Below are positions 7,426-15,500 of a stretch of DNA of 16,201 nt, piece after piece. The stretch lies in NCBI GenBank assembly GCA_023438325.1, contig JAEXRB010000305.1:1-16201 (forward strand), in the 5' to 3' direction. The notes below the pieces were generated by a model that saw only the letters and a program-made list of their open reading frames with translations, searched no databases and was not told where the DNA came from. Each line of letters begins with the position of its first letter. Position 1 is the first letter of the stretch. The stretch is from Pseudomonadota bacterium. GTDB lineage: Bacteria > Pseudomonadota > Gammaproteobacteria > Xanthomonadales > Xanthomonadaceae. The position numbers and the translations under genes are program-made.

Positions 7426-8796
7426 TCACTCGAACCCGTGTGCGAACAAATCGCCAGCGTTTTGCACCCGCGCCAGCAACCCACGCCTGTTGTTCCAGTC
7501 ACAGGTACGCGAATGCCAACCCGTGACCACCGGCCGGCCGCGCCAGTTGGTGGCGTGGATCGGGCGCTGCGGTGGCGGGGCATCGTTGTTGCAGATCTGC
7601 ATCCCGCGCCGGGCGAACTGGGTACGGCCTGCGATGCCGAAGTGCGCATCCACCTGATCGCCCGCTGTGGTTGTGCCCAGTTGCACCAGCGCCAGATAGG
7701 TTGCCAATGGCGCACTGCCATCGGCCATGCGTGCCAGGGCTTCGACGATGAGGAGTCGCCCTTCGCCCGTCGGGATCACCGTGCCGGTGGAAAGCGACAT
7801 CGTGGAAGGTGCGGTGGCTGGCGAACCGGCGATGGCAAAGGGTTCGGGCAGTGCCAGGCGGGAAACCTCGTTGCCGCGAATCACGATCAGGCACGGCAGG
7901 TAACGCAGGTTGTCGAACGTGCTGCGCGCGGCCAGCACCATCGTGCTGCCGTCGGCCAGGAGGCGCCCGCCGCCCGCATAAACCGAATCGCTGCCGCTGC
8001 CATAGACAGGCGCATCCACCACCATGCCGGTCGTGCCATCCAGTCGCACCCGAAACACAGGCGTTGCGCCGGCCAAGGTGGCCGTGCCTGCCATCCAGAC
8101 GCGGCCATCAGCTCCCACGCCTGCGGCGCTGGCGTAGAGCGTGGAGCCTCCTGGCGCCATGTTCGGCAAGGTGGAGTAGTGGCGAGCAAAACGCACCAAG
8201 CCATTGGCGGACAGTCGCACCAAGCCGGCGTCGGTGACACTGCCATTCACGCTCAGCGCCATGCTCACCAGCACACCGCCATCGGCTTCCAGATTGATGC
8301 CCACGGGCGTTTCCGCATCGGTGAGAGTGGATGAGTAGGCATCCATGTCAACCAGCGATTCGCCACCCGATCCGAAGCCTGGATCCAGGCTGCCATCGCT
8401 ACGAAGGCGCAATATCTGAAGTTGTCTCTCGCCACTGTCGCTGAAAATTTCGCGCGCGATCACGATGCGGCCATCGCCCATGCAGGCACCGATGGCCCGC
8501 TCACCGTTGCCCGCTGCCGCCATGAACACGGAGATGCGTGTCACTCTGCTCGCCACGTTGCCGTTGGCATCCACCAGCACGGAACCGATCTGTCCGGCAT
8601 CCGGCGCAGCCACCAACCGCAACTGCCCGTTGGGCATGCTGCAAGATACGAAGGCCGACAGCGTGGTGTTGGCATCCTGCGGATCGGAAATGCTGGCGAT
8701 GCCGTTGTCGCCGAAGCTGCGGTCGATGCCGCTGTTCTGCGCCAGAGCCGCGCCACAAAAGAAAAAGGCCGAAACCAGCCATGTGAACCTGCGCAT
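7426..8796 (-). CDS. Secreted delta-60 repeat-like protein
   Basis: The 456-residue product begins with a Sec signal peptide: two arginines, a hydrophobic core rich in Phe, Leu and Ala, and likely cleavage after AALA in the segment AALAQNSG. The mature part contains beta-propeller-like segments of the delta-60 type, most clearly LRLRSDGSLDPGFGSGGESL, with weaker copies near the N-terminus (IDRSFGDNGIASI) and C-terminus (VDAHFGIAGRTQF). A cysteine pair in the tail (about residues 424 and 445) could form a disulphide. Exported delta-60 proteins are of unknown function; surface or periplasmic binding is a guess. The ATG at 8796 is preferred over a GTG nine nt upstream because AAGG at 8805-8808 is spaced 8 nt from the ATG but overlaps the GTG. 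It is the first gene before the sigma factor and kinase, and may be part of their circuit or a target. Confidence 0.72.
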   Translation of the reverse strand: MRRFTWLVSAFFFCGAALAQNSGIDRSFGDNGIASISDPQDANTTLSAFVSCSMPNGQLRLVAAPDAGQIGSVLVDANGNVASRVTRISVFMAAAGNGERAIGACMGDGRIVIAREIFSDSGERQLQILRLRSDGSLDPGFGSGGESLVDMDAYSSTLTDAETPVGINLEADGGVLVSMALSVNGSVTDAGLVRLSANGLVRFARHYSTLPNMAPGGSTLYASAAGVGADGRVWMAGTATLAGATPVFRVRLDGTTGMVVDAPVYGSGSDSVYAGGGRLLADGSTMVLAARSTFDNLRYLPCLIVIRGNEVSRLALPEPFAIAGSPATAPSTMSLSTGTVIPTGEGRLLIVEALARMADGSAPLATYLALVQLGTTTAGDQVDAHFGIAGRTQFARRGMQICNNDAPPPQRPIHATNWRGRPVVTGWHSRTCDWNNRRGLLARVQNAGDLFAHGFE

Positions 8797-8804
8797 CAGA
8801 AACA

Positions 8805-8808
8805 CCTT
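8805..8808 (-). promoter_or_regulatory. Ribosome binding site that decides the delta-60 start
   Basis: AAGG on the minus strand lies 8 nt before the ATG at 8796 and overlaps the alternative GTG at 8803-8805, so the ATG is the likely start. Confidence 0.5.
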
Positions 8809-8862
8809 GTTGGGAGAGTCGATGCAGGCTTACGCGGGATGGCGGAATTTCCTCCGGGCGCG

Positions 8863-8877
8863 GTTCAATGTTCGTTC
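8863..8877 (-). promoter_or_regulatory. Three GAAC motifs upstream of the delta-60 gene (weak ECF promoter candidate)
   Basis: On the minus strand GAAC occurs at 8874-8877, 8870-8873 and 8863-8866, 67 to 81 nt before the ATG at 8796. GAAC is a common ECF -35 core, and a neighbouring sigma factor could autoregulate from here. I found no convincing -10 element at the usual 16-18 nt, so this is only a candidate. Confidence 0.2.
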
Positions 8878-8893
8878 AGCAAAACTCAGCGCA

Positions 8894-9247
8894 TCAACCC
8901 GGCGGCCAGGTCAGGTGCCGACCTGCGAGCAAATGCAGGTGGATGTGGAACACGGTCTGGCCGCCGTGCTCGTTGCAGTTCATCACCACGCGGTAGCCAT
9001 CGTCGGAAAAACCTTCCGCCTTGGCATACGCGGCAGCGGCGAGCATCAGGCGGCCGAGCAATTCGGCCTGTTCGGGCGTGGCATCGTTGAGCGTGGGGAT
9101 GCGGGTTTTCGGGATGAACAGCACATGCGTCGGCGCTTTCGGATCGATGTCGCGGAAACCGAGCACGTAATCGTCCTCATGCACGATGCTGGCCGGGATT
9201 TCGCGTCGGATGATCTTGCCGAAGATGGTGTCGTTGGTGTCGCTCAT
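8894..9247 (-). CDS. hinT: HIT-family purine nucleoside phosphoramidase (HinT-like)
   Basis: The 117-residue product is a full-length histidine-triad protein. The signature is FHIHLHLLAGR with His101, His103 and His105, preceded by NEHGGQTV. The N-terminal block TIFGKIIRREIPASIVHEDD is typical of bacterial HinT. The family hydrolyses AMP-lysine and other purine phosphoramidates in the cytoplasm. The ATG at 9247 has GAGAA a few nt upstream. It is the last gene of the dnaX-ybaB-recR run and starts 27 nt after recR. No clear terminator follows it. Confidence 0.92.
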   Translation of the reverse strand: MSDTNDTIFGKIIRREIPASIVHEDDYVLGFRDIDPKAPTHVLFIPKTRIPTLNDATPEQAELLGRLMLAAAAYAKAEGFSDDGYRVVMNCNEHGGQTVFHIHLHLLAGRHLTWPPG

Positions 9248-9274
9248 GATGTTCTCGTTGCGTGATCTTGAAAG

Positions 9275-9874
9275 TCAGGTTGCGTCCTGACGCGCGCCGA
9301 AGGCGTGCGCAAGGGTGCCGCGATCGATGTACTCCAACTCGCCACCCAGCGGCACGCCATGCGCCAGCCGGCTCGGGCGCACGCCGTGCTGACGCGCCAA
9401 CTGGGACAGGTAATGCGCCGTGGCTTCGCCCTCCACGGTGGGATTGGTGGCGATGATGAGTTCGCGCACTTCGCCTTCGGCCAAACGCGTCGCAAGCAAG
9501 TCCAGGCCCAATTCGCGCGGGCCAAGGCCATCGAGCGGAGAAAGCCGGCCAAGCAGCACGAAGTAGAAGCCGCGATAGCCCGTGGCCTGCTCGATGGCGA
9601 ACTGGTCGGCGGGCATCTCCACCACGCACAGCAGCGACGCATCCCGGCTCTGGTTGGCGCAGACGGCGCAGGTTTCGGTATCGCTGAAATTGCGGCAACG
9701 CGCGCAGTTGCCGATGCCATCCATGGCTTCCTGCAGACGCTGCGCCAAACGGCGACCGCCATCGCGATTGCGCTCCAGCAGCTGGTGCGCCATGCGCTGC
9801 GCGGTACGCGCACCGACACCGGGCAGGCAGCGCAGGGCTTCGATCAGATCTTCGAGGCGGCGGGAGGAACTCAT
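9275..9874 (-). CDS. recR: Recombination mediator protein RecR
   Basis: The 199-residue product has the length and order of RecR: N-terminal helix-hairpin-helix (LPGVGARTAQR at 17-27), a four-cysteine zinc finger (Cys57, Cys60, Cys69, Cys72), a Toprim domain with an ELIIATNPTVEGEA block and the conserved C-terminal GVPLGGELEYID segment. It works with RecO, and in many bacteria RecF, to load RecA onto single-stranded DNA at gaps. The frame is open 43 codons upstream, but that part is unlike RecR and overlaps the preceding gene, so the ATG at 9874 is the start. It lies 10 nt after the helix-hairpin-helix gene in the same operon. Confidence 0.95.
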   Translation of the reverse strand: MSSSRRLEDLIEALRCLPGVGARTAQRMAHQLLERNRDGGRRLAQRLQEAMDGIGNCARCRNFSDTETCAVCANQSRDASLLCVVEMPADQFAIEQATGYRGFYFVLLGRLSPLDGLGPRELGLDLLATRLAEGEVRELIIATNPTVEGEATAHYLSQLARQHGVRPSRLAHGVPLGGELEYIDRGTLAHAFGARQDAT

Positions 9875-9884
9875 CGTGCGGCCA

Positions 9885-10121
9885 TCATGCGCAACGTCTC
9901 GCCAGCGCGATCGCCGACTGCACCGCCGCCCGCGCCTGCGGGCTGTTTCTCCAGCAGGTCGAGCCGACCAGACCTGCGGCGCTTTGCACGATCTCGGCGA
10001 CATCGGCCTGCGCCAGTTGCCGCAGCGAAGAAAAGCCGAGCTGTTCGAGCCGCAGGATCACCGTCGGGCCGACACCCTTCACGGCCAGCAGTGCATCGCG
10101 CTCGGAATCGGGAAAGCCCAT
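9885..10121 (-). CDS. Small helix-hairpin-helix protein between ybaB and recR
   Basis: The 78-residue product has one helix-hairpin-helix near the N-terminus (LLAVKGVGPTVILRLEQLG), a non-specific DNA-binding fold, followed by a helical tail with Cys, Trp and Asn-Ser-Pro (the CWRNSPQARAA segment). Similar short proteins occur in other proteobacteria, but I know of no assigned function. The ATG at 10121 is 9 nt after the ybaB stop, with GAGG of the stop region as a ribosome binding site. Its gene lies between ybaB and recR, which are usually adjacent, so a role beside RecR or YbaB in DNA repair is a fair inference. Confidence 0.8.
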   Translation of the reverse strand: MGFPDSERDALLAVKGVGPTVILRLEQLGFSSLRQLAQADVAEIVQSAAGLVGSTCWRNSPQARAAVQSAIALARRCA

Positions 10122-10130
10122 GCCGGAGCC

Positions 10131-10460
10131 TCAGAACAGCCCCGGAATCTTCATGCCGGGCGGAATCGGCAGGCCTGCGGTGGCGCTGGACATACGCTTG
10201 CCGCTTTCCTCGTTGACCTTGTTGACGGCATCGTTGATGGCCGCGGCAATCAGGTCTTCCAGCATCTCCACGTCATCACCCACCGCGCTCTGGTCGATGC
10301 GCACGCGGCGCGCTTCCATTTTCCCGGTAAGCGTGACCTGCACCATGCCGCCACCGGCCTGGCCGGTGACTTCGAGCAGGGCCAGCTCTTCCTGCGCTTT
10401 TTGCAGGTTTTCCTGCATGCGCTGGGCTTGTTGCATCAGATTTCCGAGTTGTCCGCGCAT
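10131..10460 (-). CDS. ybaB: Nucleoid-associated protein YbaB/EbfC
   Basis: The 109-residue product is a full-length YbaB/EbfC family member: an N-terminal Gln-rich coiled helix (NLMQQAQRMQENLQKAQEEL region), a central beta sheet with the GGGMVQVTLTGKMEARRV block, and a C-terminal helix followed by GMKIPGLF. It forms dimers that bind and bridge DNA. The gene follows dnaX by 24 nt and precedes the helix-hairpin-helix and recR genes, the conserved arrangement in gammaproteobacteria. The start is supported by a strong AAGGAG at 10469-10474. Confidence 0.95.
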   Translation of the reverse strand: MRGQLGNLMQQAQRMQENLQKAQEELALLEVTGQAGGGMVQVTLTGKMEARRVRIDQSAVGDDVEMLEDLIAAAINDAVNKVNEESGKRMSSATAGLPIPPGMKIPGLF

Positions 10461-10468
10461 CGCGGTAT

Positions 10469-10474
10469 CTCCTT
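10469..10474 (-). promoter_or_regulatory. Strong ribosome binding site of ybaB
   Basis: AAGGAG on the minus strand lies 8 nt before the ybaB ATG and fixes that start. A run of seven T precedes it in the 24-nt gap after dnaX, without a clear hairpin. Confidence 0.7.
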
Positions 10475-10484
10475 GAGAAAAAAA

Positions 10485-12197
10485 TCAGTGTGGATCGCGT
10501 GGCCGGACGGATTCGACACGAATCTGTGCGCCTTCGTCCGTGAAGCTGCGCACCACCGGATCGGCGGCGAACGCTTCGCGTGCATCATCTTCCCGCGCCT
10601 GCATCTGGCGCCGCGTGCGATCGCCCAGTGTTTCGGTGTTCTGGCCCGCAGGCGTATTGCTGAATTCCAGCTTCGGCGCGTTCCCTAGCACCTGGCCCAA
10701 GGCGGTGCAGAGCTGGTTCACCAGCGATTCGGTGCGCAGGTAGTCGCACGCCGGCGGCAAATGGACTTTCACCCGGCCATCCCGGGCCTCGACGAAACGC
10801 AGGTTGCCGCCCAGTTCACGCACCGGGCCGGCGATGTCGCAGCGCTGCAATGCCTGCAACCAGCTTTCGTTGTCGGTGATCGACATTGCCGCCAATGAAG
10901 GCGCGGGACTCGCCGCAGGCGCAGGCTCACGCACGGGGGCCGGATGGTCGAGCGGTGGTTCGGCAATCGGCGGGCGCGCGGGTGGCACGGCTTCAGGCAG
11001 CGGACGTGGCGCAATGGCCGCCGGCGCGGCGGGCGCAGCATGGCTTGCGGCCGAAACCGATGCAGGCGCCGAAGCCATGGATTTCGGGATTCCCGATGAT
11101 GGCGCGGTGCTGCTCGCGCCTGCCGGCTGGAACGCCAGCATCCGCAGCAAGGTCATCTCGAAACCCACCTGTGCGCTCGGGGCGATGTCCACATCGCGTC
11201 GCCCGAGTATGGCCATCTGGTACCAGAGCTGCACGGTTTCCGGGGCCAGCGCGGCGGCGAGAGATTCGACATCGATGCCCTCGGCCTGTGCCGGCGCGCC
11301 GGGAACCAGTTGACGCAACTGGATGCGGTGCAGCGCGTAGGCGAGCGCATCGAGCACGGCGGAAAAATCCGGCGAAAACCCGGCGATATCGGAAGCCACC
11401 TGCATCAGCCGCGCGCCATCGGCGGCAGCCAGTGCATCGAGCAAACCTGCGACCTGGGCGCGATCCACGGTACCGAGCATGCTGCGCACGTCGGCATCGT
11501 TGAGCGCGCCGCCACCGAAGGCAAGCGCTTGATCCAGCAACGAAAGGCCATCGCGCAGGCTGCCATCGGCGGCATGCGCCAGCTGGGTGATGGCGGCGTC
11601 TTCGGCGCTGACGTTTTCGGCATCGAGAATGTGGCGCATCTGGCCGAATATCTGCTCTTCGGTAAGACGGCGCAGGTTGAACTGAAGGCAGCGGCTCAGC
11701 ACCGTGACCGGCAGTTTCTGCGGATCCGTGGTGGCCAGCAGGAACTTCACATGCTCGGGCGGCTCTTCCAGCGTCTTGAGCAACGCATTGAAGGCACTTT
11801 TCGACAGCATGTGGACTTCGTCGATCAGGTACACCTTGTAGCGGCCACGCGTGGGCAGGTACTGGGCGTTTTCGATGACCTCGCGCACATCGTCCACACC
11901 GGTGTTGGAGGCTGCGTCGATTTCCAGCAGATCGACGAAACGCCCCTGATCCACGGCCTGACAGATTTCGCACTGGCCGCACGGCTCTGCACCTATGCCC
12001 TGAACGCAATTCAGGCTCTTGGCGAAGATGCGGGCAATGGTGGTCTTGCCCACGCCGCGCGTACCGGTGAACAGGAACGCATGATGCACCCGCCCGGTTT
12101 CCAGCGCGTTGGAGAGCGCGCGCGCGACGTGTTCCTGACCCACCAGCTCGGAAAAACGCCGGGGTCGCCATTTGCGAGCAAGAACGAGATAGGACAT
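10485..12197 (-). CDS. dnaX: DNA polymerase III subunits gamma/tau (clamp loader)
   Basis: The 570-residue product is the clamp-loader ATPase that organises the replisome. Its start, MSYLVLARKWRPRRF, is the family signature. Walker A is GTRGVGKT (45-52), Walker B with DEVH is at 122-129, the zinc site uses Cys64, Cys73, Cys76 and Cys79, and sensor I is in LATTDPQKLPVTVLSRC (154-170). A Pro/Ala-rich linker covers about 345-440, and the C-terminal block after about 445 is the tau-type region that contacts the polymerase and helicase. No A-rich slippery heptamer of the Escherichia coli type is visible, so a shorter gamma form by frameshift is not indicated. It heads the operon with ybaB and recR and has its own likely promoter. 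Confidence 0.95.
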   Translation of the reverse strand: MSYLVLARKWRPRRFSELVGQEHVARALSNALETGRVHHAFLFTGTRGVGKTTIARIFAKSLNCVQGIGAEPCGQCEICQAVDQGRFVDLLEIDAASNTGVDDVREVIENAQYLPTRGRYKVYLIDEVHMLSKSAFNALLKTLEEPPEHVKFLLATTDPQKLPVTVLSRCLQFNLRRLTEEQIFGQMRHILDAENVSAEDAAITQLAHAADGSLRDGLSLLDQALAFGGGALNDADVRSMLGTVDRAQVAGLLDALAAADGARLMQVASDIAGFSPDFSAVLDALAYALHRIQLRQLVPGAPAQAEGIDVESLAAALAPETVQLWYQMAILGRRDVDIAPSAQVGFEMTLLRMLAFQPAGASSTAPSSGIPKSMASAPASVSAASHAAPAAPAAIAPRPLPEAVPPARPPIAEPPLDHPAPVREPAPAASPAPSLAAMSITDNESWLQALQRCDIAGPVRELGGNLRFVEARDGRVKVHLPPACDYLRTESLVNQLCTALGQVLGNAPKLEFSNTPAGQNTETLGDRTRRQMQAREDDAREAFAADPVVRSFTDEGAQIRVESVRPRDPH

Positions 12198-12224
12198 GGC
12201 ACCGGAGTCGGGAGGCGAACGACC

Positions 12225-12253
12225 ATTGTGCCAACCCGCCCCGGCGCGGCCAA
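12225..12253 (-). promoter_or_regulatory. Candidate sigma-70 promoter of the dnaX operon
   Basis: On the minus strand TTGGCC (12248-12253, 4 of 6 to TTGACA) and CACAAT (12225-12230, 4 of 6 to TATAAT) are separated by 17 nt, and the -10 ends 27 nt before the dnaX ATG. It lies just after the terminator of the preceding operon, where a promoter is expected. It was found by eye only. Confidence 0.42.
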
Positions 12254-12263
12254 GCGGCGCGCT

Positions 12264-12530
12264 TCAGGCAACAAAAAACCCCTTGTCCGGCGAAGGGTTA
12301 TCATCATCCGGCATTTCCGGTGCGGCGTTCTGCCAGTCGACGATCACGGCACGTGCGGCGGCAACATCCGCATCGGCCACCATCACCGCGATCAAACCCA
12401 TCGCGGGCAGCTCGCCAATGGCACCGCTCAGGTACTCACCCCGCACGAACGCATCGATGCCGGCCTGCGCCAGCAGGCCTTTGACGAGGTGTGCTTCGAT
12501 CAGGTTTTCCGGCTCGTAGACGACGCGCAT
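12264..12530 (-). CDS. DUF2007 family protein
   Basis: The 88-residue product matches the DUF2007 pattern: RVVYEPENLIEAHLVKGLLA, then a central AFVRGEYLSGAIGELPAMG block and a beta strand with VMVADADVAAARAVI. The family is annotated as a putative signal-transducing or ferredoxin-like fold domain, with no firmly known role. The ATG at 12530 is 12 nt after the RND pump stop, so the gene is probably the last of the efflux operon. Its final codons contain the operon's terminator. Confidence 0.85.
   Translation of the reverse strand: MRVVYEPENLIEAHLVKGLLAQAGIDAFVRGEYLSGAIGELPAMGLIAVMVADADVAAARAVIVDWQNAAPEMPDDDNPSPDKGFFVA
12273..12299 (-). terminator. Intrinsic terminator inside the end of the DUF2007 gene
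   Basis: On the minus strand AACCCTT pairs with AAGGGGTT (7 bp, one wobble pair) around a 9-nt loop and runs into six T. The T-run is read as codons for two Phe residues and the stop TGA follows at 12264-12266. It would end the RND-DUF2007 transcript just before the dnaX promoter. Confidence 0.6.
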
Positions 12531-12542
12531 GATGCGGCCACT

Positions 12543-15500
12543 CTAGCGCGTTGACGGCGCGATGGCGGGGCGGTGGCGCCGACGCGAAAACCAGGCGTGC
12601 AAGTCGTCCATCACGGTGTACGCCGCCGGCACCACGATCAGGCTCAACACCGTGGAGGTCATCAGGCCACCGATCACGGCAATCGCCATCGGGGCGCGGA
12701 AACTGGAATCGGCCGAAAGCCCCAGTGCCACCGGCGCCATGCCGGCGCTCATCGCCAACGTGGTCATGATGACCGGGCGGGCCCGTTTGCGGCAGGCGTC
12801 GAGCAGCGCATCGTGCTGGTTGAGGCCATGCTCGTGTTCTGCGATGACGGCGTAATCCACCAGCAGGATCGAATTTTTTGTGGCGATGCCGATCAGCATC
12901 AGCAAGCCGATCAAGGCCGGCAACGAGAGGGCGTTCTGGGTGACGAGCAGTGCACCGAAGGCGCCGCCCGCGCACAGCGGCACGGCGGTGAGGATGGTCA
13001 CCGGCTGGAAGGCGTTGTTGAAAAGCAGCAGCAATACCGCATAGATGCACGCGATGCCCGCCGCCATCGCGAGCAGGAAGCCGACAAACAGCTCCACGAA
13101 CACTTCTGCATCGCCGGAATTGAGGAAGCTCACGCCGGGCGGCAACTGCTGCACGCTGGACAGGCCTTCCACTTCCGCCATCACTTCGCCCAACGGACGC
13201 CCGTTGAGTTCGGCGCTGAGCGTGACGTTGCGCTGGCGCTGGTAGCGGGAAATCTGCGCCGGGCCGGCATCCAGACGAATATCGGCCACCGAGGACAACG
13301 GCACCGGGCCATCGCGTCCGGCGACACGCAATTGACCGATCAGGGCCGGCTCGGAAAGCGCCTCGCGCGGCAGACCAACGCGGATCGGAATCTGACGCTC
13401 GGGCAGATTCAACTTCGCCAGGCGCTGGGTGTAGTCGCCGGCCGTGGCAACACGCGCGGCTTCGGCGATGGCTTCAGTGGTGACACCGCGCTCGGCGGCA
13501 CGCACCGGATCGGGCGCGATCACCACTTCCGGGCGCAACAGCGAGGCCGAGGAGGTGATGCTGCCCAAGCCGGAGATCGTGTGCAGATCGCGCTCCACCG
13601 CTTGTGCAGCTTCGGCAAGGCGTTGCGGATCATCGCCGGAGAGCACCAGTTGCATCAGTTCGCCCGGCTCGGTGCTCATGAAACTCACCCGCACGCCGGC
13701 CAGATCGTTGAGGCGCGCACGGGTTTCGCGCTCCAGATCCTTCTGGTGTCGCGCACGCCCGGCTGGATCACCCCAATCCAGAATCAGCGTGGCCTTGCGG
13801 GTTTCACCGACGCCGGTCTTGCCCGGATCACCCAGGTCCAGCGCATTGCCGACCGTGGTGTAGACCTGCCGAAGTTCTGGAATGTCCGTCAGCAAGGCGC
13901 GCGCGCGTTCGGCCACCGCGGTGGTTTCTTCGATGGCCGTGCCCGGCGGAAGCTCCAGACTCAGGTTGCTGCGGCCGAGATCGGATACCGGAATGAACGT
14001 TGCCGGGATCAGCGGCACCAGCGCGAGCGAGCCGATGAAGATGGCGAACGCGATCCACAGCGTGCGGGCGCGATGACGCAGTGCCGCATCCACCCAGCGC
14101 AGATACCAGCGCATCAGCCTGCCATCTTCGGTATGTTCGGGCTGCGGCTTGAGCTGATAGGCCGCGATCATCGGCGTGAGCAGACGCGCCACCATCAACG
14201 AGAACAGCACCGCAGTCGCCGCCGTCCAGCCAAATTCGCGGAAGAACTTGCCGGCGATGCCGGGCATGAAGGCCACCGGCACGAACACGGCCGCCAGCGT
14301 CATCGAGGTGGCGATGACAGCCAGGCCGATCTCCTGCGCGGCATCCAGCGCCGCCTGTTTCGGACTTTTGCCCATGCCCAGATGCCGGACGATGTTCTCC
14401 ACCTCCACGATGGCATCGTCGACCAGGATGCCGACCACCACGGCAAGCGCCAGCAGCGTGATCATGTTCAGGCTGAAGCCGAACCAGTGCATCACCGCAA
14501 ACGTGGGGATGATCGACAACGGCAGCGCCAACGCGGAAATCCAGGTGGCGCGCCAATCGCGCAGAAACAGGAACACCACCAACACGGCCAGCGCGCCGCC
14601 TTCCCACAGCATCGCCATGGAAGAGGAGTAGGAGCGCTCGGCTTCTTCGACGGTGGAAAACACCACATCGAAGACCATGCCCGGATGCTGCGCAGCCAGA
14701 TCCGCGAGCACCTTGCGCACGCCATTGGCCACTTCCACTTCGCTGGAACCGCGCGCACGCAGCATCGAAAAGCCGACCACCGGCTCGCCGTCGAGCAATG
14801 CCGCCTCTGTCGGATCCGCCGCCGCATCGGCAACATGCGCCAGCGCCGACAATCGCACCGAGCGACCATCGGGCAAGGCAATCGGAAAATCGCGCAGGTC
14901 ACGCGCATCGGCCACGGTGCCAACCGTGCGGATCACCTGCCGCTCGCCACCCCATTCGGCCTGACCTGCCGCACGCTCGACCTGGATGCGCGCCAATTGC
15001 TGGGAGATCTCGCCCGCGGTGATGCCGTAGCCGAGCAGCGCCGCCGGTTCAAGATCGATGCGTACTTCACGCTGGATGCCGCCCACGCGCGTCACCTGCG
15101 CAATGCCACGCACACCGAACAGCGCGCGCGTCACCGTGTCATCGACAAACCAGCTCAATTCGTCCGGTTGCCAACCGGGCGCATGCACGGCATACGCCAG
15201 CAATGTGCCGCCGGTGACGGCCACCTTGGCGATCACCGGCTCCTCGATATCACGCGGCAAGTCAATGCGGATGCGCGTGATGGCATCGCGTACATCGTCC
15301 AGTGCCGGTTCCAGGGGCGTTTCCAGATGGAATTCGACGAAGGTGATCGATTGGCCTTCAGTCACCGAGGAAATCGTGCGCTTGACGCCCTCCAGTGTCG
15401 CCACCGCGTTCTCGACACGGCGCGTGACCTCGGTTTCAAGTTGCGCCGGCGCAGCGCCGGGCAAGGCCACCGTAACGGTGACCATGGGGAACGCGATGTC

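Noticed and set aside
8797..8805. GTG start for the delta-60 protein
   Set aside because: The AAGG ribosome binding site overlaps this GTG but is well spaced from the ATG at 8796.
8915..8935. Short inverted repeat near the end of hinT as a terminator
   Set aside because: The stem is only 5 bp, lies inside the coding region and has no T-tract after it.
9875..10003. A longer RecR start with 43 extra residues
   Set aside because: The extra part is Arg-rich, unlike RecR, and overlaps the helix-hairpin-helix gene. The ATG at 9874 gives the usual 199 residues.
12198..12263. Small RNA such as SRP RNA upstream of dnaX
   Set aside because: The gap is only 66 nt and lacks the conserved SRP core; it holds a promoter-like sequence instead.
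9305..12554. Plus-strand frames opposite recR, ybaB and dnaX (9305-10216, 9582-10688 and 11310-12554)
   Set aside because: They overlap conserved genes on the minus strand and show no family features.
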